DNA of 64,000 nt from Chloranthus sessilifolius (GCA_021018995.1 CM037596.1:15327501-15391500); one strand, 5' to 3'; counted from the stretch's first letter, positions 27,581-38,345 are shown. Made by a program: numbers and translations. The notes: generated by a model from the letters alone, not told the origin.

Positions 27581-27647
27581 GGAAAAGGGTTGTGTGCCCC
27601 AATGGGGCATGTTGAGCATGGCCCATTGGGGCACACAACCCTTTTCC
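27581..27647. repeat. Near-perfect 67-bp hairpin
   Basis: The arms 27581-27606 and 27622-27647 are perfect 26-bp inverted repeats (GGAAAAGGGTTGTGTGCC.../...GGCACACAACCCTTTTCC). After one mismatch, four more pairs extend inwards to a 5-base loop, TTGAG. It could be a MITE core or a small-RNA precursor. It is not part of a recognised gene. Confidence 0.9.
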
Positions 27648-28196
27648 CTTAAAAAGAGTATATGGAGAAGAGTTTTGAATTATGTTTTGTTCCAAGATTT
27701 TATCTAAACAAAACAGCCTTAATATCAAAATAGTGTTTTTGGTTTCACGTGACCACTGGGACGTTCTGACTCACCTCAATATCTAATAAAAAGATATCTA
27801 GGATCTCTAGAATCTAAAAAGTCAAAATGTAAGCGATATCTTTTTTAAAAAAAATAATATTAGAAGTTAAACTCAATATATTCGTGCTAATTGGCCTAAG
27901 GACTTAACCCGAAGCCCAGCTTGTTTAAATTTTGGGCTTAAATTGCTAGCCTAAGCTTAAGCCCAGCTTCTTAACTCAGGCTGGGCCTATCAGGGTTTGG
28001 CTGGGTCGGGCTACCCAACCGATTGCTACCCCTACTTCTACTTGAGAATTAAGATGGCGTCAAATAAGTACTGGCAGTGGGTCGGGTCTCGTCAACCTAT
28101 GCACCCGGCCCGACTTGGTAAAGTATTGGGTTGGGTATCGGGTCGACACACCATCGACAGCCCTATGTCAAATCACACACAGCACTTGACACGCTG

Positions 28197-28432
28197 TGAA
28201 AAAAGCGACCCTCATAGAAAGAGCGTCGACACTCGGGTCGTATACCTAATACCAACTCATCAAGCAGTACCTCACATAATCGGCGCTCACATAATCGCCG
28301 TTTTGAGGAGCTGATGAGAACGATGAGTTTGATGATGATGATGATGATGACGACGACGACGAAGATACATGTGGGTTTCTATGCTCCAAAGAGGATTTGC
28401 CTTCTTCTGCATTTAAAACAGAAGGGTTTTGA
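28197..28432 (+). pseudogene. Unidentified coding fragment with an acidic tail
   Basis: One frame reads SVDTRVVYLIPTHQAVPHII..AHIIAVLR up to about 28305. One base out of phase, it continues with ADENDEF, a run of ten Asp, EDTCGFLCSKEDLPSSAF and KTEGF-stop at 28430-28432. The change of frame at about 28304-28307 could be a frameshift or an unseen splice. The composition looks like a real protein C-terminus, not repeat noise, but I do not recognise the family. Part of the Asp run comes from a GAT/GAC microsatellite. Confidence 0.4.
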
Positions 28433-28454
28433 TTAGTTTATAACTTAATTAAAA

Positions 28455-28535
28455 TCAAATTTAGAGAGAGAAAGAGAGCGCATAGAGAGAGAAAAAAGTA
28501 AGAGAAAACTAGAGAGAGAGAGACCCGGAGAGAGA
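28455..28535. repeat. GA-rich simple repeat
   Basis: Imperfect (AG)n with GAGAGAGAGAGA runs on the plus strand. Confidence 0.85.
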
Positions 28536-28781
28536 TTGATGGAGGCACGACCACCGCCCATTGTTTAGTTTCGAAGGTACGAAGAATTGGCTGCAAAGTA
28601 GCTTTTATTCAAATCAATATAAAAGAAGCTTCAACATACGTAAAGTGACTGCACTGAGCCAGGATTAGAACCTTTATATAAGGGGAGAGAGGGAGACTTT
28701 GGGAGAAGAACTCGGGGGAAGTTTTAAGCGACCGACTCAACTAACTGAATCACCAACGTCGGTCACGTATCAAAATTTTGT

Positions 28782-28810
28782 ACACGTGGCAATATTATTG
28801 TGCCACGTGT
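28782..28810. promoter_or_regulatory. Inverted pair of G-box (CACGTG) motifs
   Basis: ACACGTGGCA at 28782-28791 and its exact reverse complement TGCCACGTGT at 28801-28810 are separated by nine bases. ACACGTGGC is the core of plant ABRE/G-box elements bound by bZIP and bHLH factors. No adjacent gene is recognised, so this may simply be a hairpin. Confidence 0.5.
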
Positions 28811-28839
28811 AAAATTGTTAGTGGGCTGAAAGGCCTGAG

Positions 28840-29719
28840 TAGGGCTATTAACGGGTCAACTAGACTCAATAACAAACCCGACCCGACATTTTACTGGTTC
28901 AGCAGATATTTTACTGGGTTGGGCTCTTAAACTTGACGTCATATGGGTTGGGCAAGGCAAGAGACATCCAAGGGTCAAGTTGGGTTGAATAAGAGGTCTA
29001 GTCGAGTCGGGTCTGATTGATCCGACCCAACCCAATAATAGTAATACGAAAAATACGGTTTTTTTACTGGGTCGGGATTGAGTGCACCGTCTTGATGAGT
29101 CGAGTTCGCTATTTTTCATTGGGCACCTACCATCACCCATTATAAACAAAGACATTGTTATATGGCAGCCAGGTCTTGTGCAGGCATAATACAGGCGGCT
29201 AGCATGGCGCGAAGCAATTGACTACAAGTGGAGTGGAGCACAAGCAATGCAAGTTGGGGAAGCCAGTCACATCGCGCCACCTCTCTACCTGCAAAAAGCC
29301 TGCCTTTTATTTGTAATTTTCCTATAAATAACCCCATTAACTGCATCCACACGAAATCGGCTCTTCAACATAGTTTAAAAGAAGGGCAATGGTGGGGACA
29401 AACTGGCCGAACTAGATATGGGGTTCAATCAGTTTTACAACCATTAGATAGAAGGAAATCTTGACTTTCATTAATTTTTCATTTTCAGTGGATGACATGC
29501 AGCCAAAATTCCCTACAATCCAATGGTTGTTAAACTGGTCGAACGCCATATATGATTCAACCTTTGCCCTTAAAAGAAAGACTGATATTTTGCAAATTGA
29601 TTACCAAATAAAATATAAGAAATCAGTGGGGTACAAAAAACTGATTTCAATAAATAAATTGAATCGAATTTTGCAGATGCCACTGTCATGCAACTTAATA
29701 TTAAACACTTGTTGACTGC
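28840..29719. other. Unassigned; GGGTCGGG-rich part at 28840-29060
   Basis: 28840-29060 is a degenerate CCCGACCC/GGGTTGGGC stretch. 29160-29719 holds no coding sequence, RNA gene or repeat end that I can defend. Confidence 0.4.
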
Positions 29720-29995
29720 ATTCAACTAGATGATGTAGATCATTTTTTTTGTCCCAATCTTCCACCTAATAGATCTTAAAGTCATAGGCTACCATCAGAT
29801 GGCGAGATGTTGATTTCACATGGTACATATCTCAAAAATTGAACGTAAACCACATTTGATGGTATGAAATTATTACGTAACTTTTTATATGTCTACCACA
29901 TATAATCAACATTTAACTTTCTGATGGTAGGCTCATGACCTCAAGATCTGCTCTAAGATGATTTGAGACCAAAAGCAATTTCCATAATTTGAAAG
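29720..29995. mobile_element. Inverted-repeat MITE (family also at 31140, 45060, 46490)
   Basis: The two halves mirror each other: CCAATCTTCCACCTAATAGA / ...CTACCATCAGATGGC and, inverted, TTTCTGATGGTAGGCTCATG / ...AGATCTGCTC. The phrase pattern (rows of AGATCTTxAxxTCATG, CATCAGA, TCACxTGxTACATATCTCAAA) recurs at 31140-31480, 45060-45190 and 46490-46760. Confidence 0.65.
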
Positions 29996-30108
29996 TCAAC
30001 ATTGGACTTTGACAAAGTGAAGTGTCTGTAACAAAAAGTGATGTGGCAATATTACCAGCCTTGAATTTTCACAACTCGTAATTGAGCACAAATTTAGGAA
30101 GAGTCTTA

Positions 30109-30403
30109 GGCTGCGTATGACATGGCTCTCTGCTAGCTCTTGCCACAACAGAGTTCACCTACTTTAGTTGGTTTTCATTCTCTTTTCTAATTCCCTGCAA
30201 AAGATGATTTACTTGCTCTACCAACTCCCTATCAGAGCAAACAAAATCTGCTCCAACAATAAGTGAGTAGAGAGGAGGGTAGAACTGCTGAACAGGTAAA
30301 TCTTGCGCAAGATATTATCAAGGAGAAGGGATACCTATTAAAGCAAGTAGGAGGTGAACTTTGCTATGACAGAGACTAGCAAAGAGCTATGCCATACACA
30401 ATC
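30109..30403. mobile_element. Second copy of the GGCTGCGTATG MITE
   Basis: It starts GGCTGCGTATGACATGGC and ends CATACACAATC, a decayed form of CATACGCAGCC. TTA flanks both sides (30106-30108, 30404-30406). The interior follows the copy at 22742-23109 with a shortened right half. Confidence 0.85.
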
Positions 30404-31139
30404 TTAATCTACATAAATTTTAAAAAGTTATAATCGTTAGCCGATTAGAGAGGGAGAGAGAGAGAGAGGGGGGGTTAGAAAGAGCTTTCAAGAACGATTT
30501 TCTTTGAGATTTTTAGGAACGATTTTCCTTTAGAAAGACTGCCTAATATTATCCTTAAAAAAAAGTGCCTGATGTTAAGACCAGTTAGAGCGAGAAAGGA
30601 TTTTAATAAAGACTTTCTTAAAGTTTTTAAAGGCAATAGAGAGTATGCACCTTATTGCAGAGAATGACCCGTGCAATTGGTCGCATTTTCACCTACCATA
30701 TAGCATGATTATGCCATGAGACATGTGACTTGAAAAGAAAATATAATTTTTTATTTTTTTGGCGTCCATTTAATAAATCAAATATATGTCAACGCCCCAA
30801 AAACTTGATGGATTGATTTTATTGAACTTTGATCACATTTTTAAATATATATTGGATCGTAACCAAATTCTTTGTGTTGTACATAATCGATCTTATCCAA
30901 TTTAAAGAATCACCCAGCCTATTCTCGTACCGGATGCCACATGATGGCCATCCAATCGCGTGCATAGTTCCTTGCTCTTTTTTTAAATGAAAAATTATCA
31001 AAATCTATGTGATGTCCTAACTTTTTTTTATCTTCACAGACAGCCACATGTGCGAATCGTTGGCACTTGATTTCATCAAGTGTACCTCGTGATCATGATT
31101 TTCTGTAGAATAGTACCCATAAATTCACCCACTGATTCT
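30404..31139. other. Unassigned
   Basis: It contains a GAGAGAGG patch at 30445-30475 and AT-rich sequence. No coding or RNA feature is visible. Confidence 0.4.
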
Positions 31140-31485
31140 TTAGGTTCATCCACTCTGAACCCCATTGACTGCTTTGAATTGGATGATGGAGATTATTTTT
31201 CATCCTAATCTTTCACACAATGGATCTTGATATCATGGTCATACCATCAGACACTTATTTTTTATTTCACGTGACACGCATACCAAAAAAGTGAACTTAA
31301 CATCACATGGAACTCATCACGCTCAAACCAGAGTTTATGGTCACTTTTTTGGCATGTCGCCACGTGAAATGAAAAACTGACCATTTAGTGGTACGCCTAT
31401 GATCCCAAGATCTGTTGTGTAAAAGATTGGGACAGAAAAAAATCTCAATAGTCTGATTCAAAGTAGTCTATGAGCTTTAGCGTGG
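31140..31485. mobile_element. Inverted-repeat MITE copy
   Basis: The outer arms pair GACTGCTTTGAATTGGATGA with TAGTCTGATTCAAAGTAGTC-like sequence. Inner arms pair ATGGTCATACCATCAGACAC and TTAGTGGTACGCCTATGATC. It is the same family as 29720-29995 and 46490-46760. Confidence 0.65.
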
Positions 31486-32108
31486 GTGAACTCAAAGATT
31501 TAATGGGTGCATTTAAAGGTATCCTTTTATATATCAAACGAGAAAGATACATGTTGCCGATATGTGTCAAATTCAGCAGGACCCCAGTTGATGTCAACGA
31601 TAGATAGCGTAAGGTATACAATATTGGTCAATATCAGCCCATATACGAGGAGATGGCTCATATATAAATCAATATAATACTGAAAAGGCCCTTTCGTTAA
31701 TATAAGTTTACTTTTTTTAATTTGTGTAACTTTTTTCAAATTCTTTTTTAAATGCTTGAAAGATCAGCCGAGAGAGCAAATCCATATCGGTATCGACCGA
31801 CGTATTGGGCTGCTAACCAATATTGCTGATACATACCAACTTTAAAACCTTGCTTGTGATTTGAAGGACTCATATATATAATAAAATTCGCCCAGATTGA
31901 AAGAAGGTTCATCCTTGACCATAGAGCCCACGGGGCAAAGCTTGGGCTAATATTTTAAGCTCAAAATTTAAATGGGTCGAGCCCGGGTTTAAGTTCCTAT
32001 AATCAAATCAAATGTTTTTAAATAAACAACTATCATGTATATCTCTAAAATCATATTTAGCCACTCATTTTAAAAGTATTTATTACTATTTGTTTTTAAT
32101 GATTAAGT

Positions 32109-32536
32109 TGTTGGGTATTTATGACCCACACAATAACGTTATCCTTTTCCTATTTTAATTAAAACATGATTGATTAAAGACTTTGAGATTTTCTTGTTAC
32201 GTGATTTCACTCCACACAACTTAAGAAGTTGGTTTCAACTATGATTGATTTGTGGTAAGTCAATCTCTATCTACTTGTGATACACCTCTCCCTTGAATCC
32301 TTGATGGGTTAGGATTCAAGGGCATGCTATAAAAGAGGACAACATTCCCTCTTCATCTCCACTCAATGCAATCGTGCCCATCACTTAAAGGGAGATAGAA
32401 GCGAGGTAGAATTGTCCTCAAGATATTGCACAGAGGTGGCTTCTCTAATTATATCGGGCGAATATTCTCCTAAATAAGGTATGCCTAAACTTGGTTGAAT
32501 GTTAATTTTGCCTAAGATATTATTTTTCGTCTAACA
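32109..32536 (+). repeat. 5' LTR of the gag-only Copia element
   Basis: It begins TGTTGGGTATTTATGACCC, has a GCTATAAAAGAGG TATA-like box near 32328, and ends GTCTAACA. The length is identical to the 3' LTR. Confidence 0.94.
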
Positions 32537-32538
32537 AT

Positions 32539-32551
32539 TGGTATCAGAGCC
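32539..32551 (+). other. Primer-binding site of the gag-only element
   Basis: TGGTATCAGAGCC, complementary to the initiator tRNA-Met 3' end, starts two bases after the LTR. Confidence 0.92.
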
Positions 32552-34072
32552 ATCTTACGGCATATTCAATTTTCAATCAAAAAAAAAAAAAAAAAATTTT
32601 TTTTTTGGGGTCACTTTTATGGAGTTAAGGACAAGGACCGTACGAGCGAGCGATGGACCGACGACACCCCGGCCAGTCGGGTCCGGACCATATTAGAGTT
32701 GTCAATCGTCCTTACGGTTGATGATTGTCAATGCTCAAAAAAAAAAAAAACGATTCTTTATCTACGGTAAGACCGTCCCTACACCGGATCGGCACCTACC
32801 GACGTCCGTGGCCAGGACGGCGCACTGCACCGCCGCCGGTCACCGGTGGAGGTGGTCAGCGGCAAAGCCCAAGAACGGCTACTGTTGCTTCTGCAACTAA
32901 TGGATAAAAAATAATAAATAAATAAAAAAATTTCTGGAAGATGAACAGTAGAGGGTTTAGGGTTGGCTTCTCGGACCGGGTCGGGTCCGTACCCGGCCCA
33001 ATGACATGATCCAGTTGACCCGACCCATTGCCTCCGGCCCATGGCTCGTGTACTCACCCCGACCCAAACCACTTCAAATCAGGTCTTGTTTGCAGTCCCT
33101 AACTGCACTACTTCCGCCGGTTGCAAATAAGTATTTAAAACTCATAACTTGCTTCGGCCACCAGATTCACCCTTTTCAACTAAAAACTTTAAAACGCGAT
33201 ATCTTGAGTTATACATCTCTGTTTCGCGCATATGACCAGCCGATTTTGGTCTACTCGACGAGATCTATCCTTTGGAATGGTTTATGGGACTGTTTAACAC
33301 TATTTTAAATATGAAAATCCCAGTCAAAGGTTAATAAATTTATTTTTGTTCTAAATAAATACTTGAACCCTTTTCAATATTCTATATGAATACTCTCACA
33401 CTATCATGTCATTGTTTGTAATTATTGCATGTGCATCTTCACTTTATAACTCTACTTTCCCTAAAACTTAGTAATGAACGTATTTAAGGCATGAAACCTT
33501 AAACCAATGACATGATAGAATGCCTTGAGATAGGTTCTTCCTATAAAGGGGTTTAGGAAGACCGGTAAAGCAGTCGTTCATGGAAACGTTGTCAAAGTAG
33601 ATGTGTAGTCTGCCCAAAGGTGACCGGTCTATGGAGGTTACGTTATCCTTGAATTTTGAAACACTCATCTCATTAAGATTGCCAGAGCATTCACTTTCGT
33701 GAGTTACTACTTCTGGCCAAAGCTTACTTAGAAAACTCACGAAAGGGGAATGGATAGAATAGTTATGCGTGTCTAGGTGAGAGAAGAGCAACGCTTCTAG
33801 CCTAAGCTGATGACTAGCTTCGATCAAACCAAAACACAAATGACTAGGTCTATGCGTGTCTACGGACACGAACTAGGGAGACATACAATAGGTCAAAGCT
33901 TCTGTCCTAAGGTGATGCTGAGACAATGAGTCATGTCTGTCCCTCAGAGTTGATGGTTTTGCACATGATTAATACACTCTGATTGATTCGACCTTGACCC
34001 CAGGTATAAACTCAAATTATGTAAAGTTCTAATTGAACAATGTGCTGATAGTTATTCCTTTTCAAATAAGCT

Positions 34073-34615
34073 ATGGACGGATCAATTTTACATCAACAGA
34101 TGACCAGTATTAAAAAACTTAATGGCGCCAATTATAACACCTGGCGAATGGATCTTGATTTGACCCTTCGATATATGGACTATGACTTTGTTCTCTCGGA
34201 GGACAAGCCAACTTTATCGTCCAACGCCATTGATATTCAAAAAGCCCAATATGCTCGTTGGGATAAGATAAATCGTATGACGATGATGATCATAAGCGCT
34301 TCTATTACTGAACCTATTAGAGGTGGTATTAAAACTACCGAAACAGCCAAAGAATTGTTGAAAATCATCCAAGACCAGTTCGTTGGAACAGTAAAGTCAT
34401 TACAGTATGGCTACTTAGTGCAATTGGTCAATATGCAATATGATGGAAACGAGAGTGTGCGAGAATTTATTCTCAAAATGTCCATGTTGGCTATGAAACT
34501 TAAAGTACAAGGAATTACAATCGAAGAAGATGCTGTAGTGCATCTATCTGTTACTTTTCTTCCTAAGCAATTTGATACATATAAAGTGAATTACAACGCT
34601 CAGAAAGATAAATGA
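34073..34615 (+). CDS. Copia GAG, open reading frame of 180 residues
   Basis: The frame is uninterrupted from the ATG at 34073. It reads IKKLNGANYNTWRMDLDLTL at the N-terminus, which is the DUF4219-like LxGxNYxxWxxxM start of Copia GAG. The UBN2 pattern follows (AKELLKIIQDQFVG, VREFILKMSMLAMKLKVQGI, VVHLSVTFLPKQFD). It stops after NAQKDK, before any zinc knuckle, so it is shorter than a typical autonomous GAG. It is preceded by a leader of about 1.5 kb (32552-34072) with poly(A)/poly(T) runs and no convincing gene. Confidence 0.85.
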   Translation: MDGSILHQQMTSIKKLNGANYNTWRMDLDLTLRYMDYDFVLSEDKPTLSSNAIDIQKAQYARWDKINRMTMMIISASITEPIRGGIKTTETAKELLKIIQDQFVGTVKSLQYGYLVQLVNMQYDGNESVREFILKMSMLAMKLKVQGITIEEDAVVHLSVTFLPKQFDTYKVNYNAQKDK

Positions 34616-35245
34616 GACATTTAGTGGGAGTTAAGAATAACGGACAATATCAAATTCACTAATGATCAGTATATTCATTTAACTTGAGGTGACTAGATTG
34701 AGAATATTAGAGTCTTTTGAGGACTTTATTTGAGTGGGAGCTTCTGTTTCCACAATATTTTATCTTATTTTATGATATCTTTATTGCATATATTATGCTT
34801 TATTTTATTGATGCTTTAATTTGGTACCATTATCATTATTATCATGATTTGTGCATATGCAATGTTATTGGCATACCTTAGGGTATGAAGCAGGACGAAT
34901 AAGAGAATATACACAAGAAGTTGCATTAAAGTGTATATTTCCTATTATCACTAAACTCACAATGAGCTCTCTAGTTTATTGATGATATTAGTGTCTTGAT
35001 CATGAAACTATCATAATGAGATTTGAAGAAATGATACATTATTGGCATTCATGATCCGACATTAAGATTGTTATTAAATTTGGGAGAATGTCTGTTACAT
35101 CGAAATCTTGAAAGTCAATGTTTTTTACAAACCTTTAAAGGATGGCCATCCGATTTTGAATTAAGTCAATCATGACGTTTCTTTTGTTTTCTTTTGTTTT
35201 ATCAAAAAATATATATATCTTATTATTGAAGTTATTGTGTGGTTC

Positions 35246-35256
35246 AAGTGGGAGAT
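35246..35256 (+). other. Polypurine tract of the gag-only element
   Basis: AAGTGGGAGAT directly before the 3' LTR TGTTGG is a standard Copia polypurine tract. Confidence 0.85.
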
Positions 35257-35684
35257 TGTTGGATATTTGTGACCCACACAATAACGTTATCCTTTTCCTA
35301 TTTTAATTCAAACATGATTGACTAAAGACTTTGAGATTTCCTTGTTACGTGATTCCACTCCACGCAACTTAAGAAGTTGGTTTCAACTATGATTGGTTTG
35401 TGGTAAGCCAATCCCTATCTACTTGTGATACACCTCTCCCTTGAATCCTTGATGGGTTAGGATTCAAGGGCATGCTATAAAAGAGGATAACGTCCCCTCT
35501 TCATCTCCACTCAATACAATCGTGCCCATCACTTAGAGGGAGATAGAAGCGAGGTAGAATTGTCCTCAAGATATTTCACAGAGGCGGCTTCTCTAATTAT
35601 ATCGGGCAAATATTCTCCTAAATAAGGTATGCCTAAACTTGGTTGAATGTTAATTTTGCCTAAGATATTGTTTTTCGTCTAACA
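35257..35684 (+). repeat. 3' LTR of the gag-only Copia element
   Basis: It begins TGTTGGATATTTGTGACCC and ends GTCTAACA, followed by TSD TAAGT. Confidence 0.94.
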
Positions 35685-35689
35685 TAAGT

Positions 35690-36190
35690 TGGGCTCAAAC
35701 CTATGACCTTCATGTTATAATATTGTCAACTTTGAGTTGAGTTACTACTTTGAATAACATTGTAGAAATATATATATATTCTGTTTTATATGACGACAAA
35801 TATTCAGGTTTAAAATCTGAAAACTAACCAAATTGATTGGGATCGGTTTCAGATTGGTTTAGAGAGTTTCAAGTCGGTTTCGGTTCGAGTAAACTTGAAA
35901 CCGACACATATTCAAACCTTCTAATGAGTGGATTTTTGGGCTAAAAGTAGCTCACGGTTAGAGCTATCGCTTTGATAAATTGGACCCCTTAAAGGATACA
36001 TCATGTGGCCAAAAGATAGCACTGGACATGCCACGATCTATAATCTTATATTTATCTTAAATTATATTAATATCATCAAATATTATTATTTTTTACTTTC
36101 AATAAAATTGAGTAGAAAAAGAAAATAAAATTTAATATGATGGATGAAATTATACTATATGAACATTTCACTAACATTTAAATATAATTT
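35690..36190. other. Unassigned AT-rich sequence
   Basis: It includes a degenerate CGGTTTCGGTTCG patch at 35830-35905. No gene or repeat ends are visible. Confidence 0.4.
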
Positions 36191-36194
36191 AGCT

Positions 36195-36335
36195 ACTGGT
36201 TGAGCAATAGCTCAATTGGTATCTGCTTCTTCTCTTGTGGAAGCATAGGTCATGGGTTCTGATTCCCACGCCTGCTCTCACTCTTTGTGCAAGTTTGCAC
36301 AGGTCATGAGTTCTAGGACTAAGGTAAATTTTCAC
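36195..36335 (+). mobile_element. Probable SINE head (tRNA-like)
   Basis: GAGCAATAGCTCAATTGGTA (box A) and GGTCATGGGTTCTGATTCCC (box B) sit at tRNA-like spacing. The phrase CAGGTCATGRGTTCT recurs about 70 bp later. There is no clear tail or TSD, so this may be a fragment. Confidence 0.5.
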
Positions 36336-37735
36336 GTGATAATTCTATCAGGATTGTAAGCTGGAAAATCTAGAGCATTGTGACGCAGAACTGCGGATCA
36401 TGGCACCTAGTCCTTAACCTGACTTGACCCTTGATTGGATGGACATGATTCCATCCCGATCCCTTGATTTTTGACCCTCGAAAGATAAAAGGAAAGTATA
36501 GATAACTCGCTGAGCTTTCCATAAAGCCGTTGAGTGTTTGATTTCGATATCGATACTAAGAGTTACAGACCTGACATTAAGGACCAATTAATAAACCTGG
36601 CCCAATAACCTGATAAACATGGACAGATTTCAGTGATTTGTCAACTATGTTCATGTTTGATCATATTTGAATACCATCACCTGGGAAAGATGCGATTACC
36701 GATGCTTTTTCACCCATTTTTTGTAGGACTCAAAAATTAAATCAGAGTTGAAAATGGCAAGCAATTTATCGCAAGGTGTTTGGCACACTTGTGAAAAAAT
36801 CTGAAATTTGATAAGTTTAGTCAAAATCTTGACTTACCCCAAAACCCTTAACCATCTGGGAAAATACCATATCACAGTGACCACTGTGGAAGTGTTATGT
36901 GATGGGACTGATGTTGACTTGGTCAACTGAGTCATTGGACCAAACCCTTAAGTGGCCCTAGAGGCCCAAATACCAATTACTTAATAAATAGAATTTTATT
37001 AAGACCCAACTACCTGACCCATCACCCGGTAAAGCTTAGATGATTTTCTAAGATATGAACCCAATCCAAAATGTTTTAAAAGCGATTGATAGAGGCTCAT
37101 AACGAATGAACATAAATTGGCCCGAACCTTGAAAAAGACCCGTAGAACTAAATGTGGATCTAGTAATGGCCCAAACCACATCAGAAATGACCCATGAATC
37201 TCGAACCCATATGAATGAACTTGTCTAAGTCCAAACACCTGACCCGAAGACCTGATATGGACCCGTGGTTGGCCATAAGGCCTAATCACTAAAATAAATA
37301 GAATAAGACACGACCTAGTTAACCCAAGACCTGAATGAGCCTTTAATCGGAATGGAATGGACCCAAGGCCTATATCCCAGAAGGCCCATATCCGAAAAGG
37401 TATAGAAAGAGTCTCTCTAATGAGCCTTACAATGCTCAAATGAGAAAGTCATCGAAGCCATAGGATATTCTTTATGAGTGAGAAATGTTGGAACATCGAT
37501 AAATGGTCAATTAGTTGACTTAACTCAAATAAATCTGTAGAATTATTAGAAACATGCACCTGATGCCTTAAACTTCGAGAAATGATCAACCATCTTTCAT
37601 CGACAACGATACACACAAGTCCTTATTGGACTCTAAACCGAGGTAACACTTAGTGTAAGTGTGAACTGACGAGATCCTCTCGTAGGATCGAGTCATATAA
37701 CTTGAAAAACTCGACCTTGACTTCTCTTTGAATGA
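36336..37735. other. Unassigned
   Basis: There are open frames on the minus strand (36999-37439), but their composition is not protein-like to me. Words such as ACCTGACCC and GGCCCAA recur, as in many plant LTRs. No element ends were found. Confidence 0.35.
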
Positions 37736-37739
37736 ATTG

Positions 37740-38255
37740 CTTGAAATTGACTCAAACTGAAACTTGAACTGATACTTGTGCTTGAACTTATACTTGAATT
37801 TAAGCTTGAGCTTGTACCTAAAATTGAACTTTTACTCGAACTTGAACTTGATCTTGAATTTGTATTTGAACTCGAATTTGAACTGGAACTTAAACTTGTA
37901 CTTGAATTTATACTTGAATTTAAGCTTGAACTTGTAACTGAAATTGAACTTGTACTCGAACTTGAACTTGATCTTAAACTTGCATTTGAACTGGAATTTG
38001 AACTTGATCTTGAACTTGTACTTGAACTCGAATTTGAATTGGTACTCGTGCTTAAACTTGTACTTGAAGTTATACTTGAATTTAAGTTTGAACTTGTACT
38101 TGAACTAGAACTTGAACTTGAAATTGACTTGCACTTGAACTTGAACTTGAATTCGAACTTGAACTTGTACTGGAACTTGAATACTTGAATCTTGAACCCG
38201 AAATGAGAACTTGAATACTTGAATCTTGAGCGGAATGGGAACTTGAACTTGAACA
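37740..38255. repeat. Degenerate hexamer minisatellite (ACTTGA)n with higher-order structure
   Basis: About 500 bp consist of ACTTGA variants. The phrase TACTTGAATTTAAGC/T recurs at 37791, 37911 and 38073, spacings of 120 and 162, both multiples of six. Because the unit is six bases and lacks stops, long spurious frames appear on both strands (Ser-rich, Phe/Lys and Leu/Glu alternations). Confidence 0.93.
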
Positions 38256-38345
38256 TCTAGAAAGAAGTATACTTGAATAATGAACTTGAACATGAAAATC
38301 CTGAATATATTGAATCTTGGATATTAATTACTTGACAACGAATCT

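Larger units (their letters stand above)
32109..35684 (+). mobile_element. Non-autonomous Copia element with gag only (TR-GAG type)
   Basis: LTRs of 428 bp each (32109-32536 and 35257-35684) start TGTTGG and end TAACA, and differ at about 19 positions by eye. A perfect 5-bp TSD, TAAGT, lies at 32104-32108 and 35685-35689. Primer site, gag and polypurine tract are present, but no protease, integrase, RT or RNase H is readable between 34616 and 35256. A terminal-repeat element encoding only GAG must borrow enzymes from an autonomous partner. Confidence 0.93.

Noticed and set aside
28320..28365. Minus-strand Ser-rich frame over the GAT/GAC repeat
   Set aside because: The same trinucleotide repeat gives open frames on both strands. 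The plus-strand acidic frame has the more protein-like flanks, so only that one was kept, at low confidence.
10110..36335. tRNA-like box A and box B sequences at 10110-10252, 17920-18057, 25957-26165 and 36195-36335
   Set aside because: They lack a full cloverleaf acceptor stem, and three of the four carry SINE bodies and tails (two with TSDs). They are SINE heads, not tRNA genes.
37693..38256. Long open frames of Ser-rich, Phe/Lys or Leu/Glu composition on both strands
   Set aside because: They are produced by the ACTTGA hexamer repeat, whose period is a multiple of three and which lacks stop codons.
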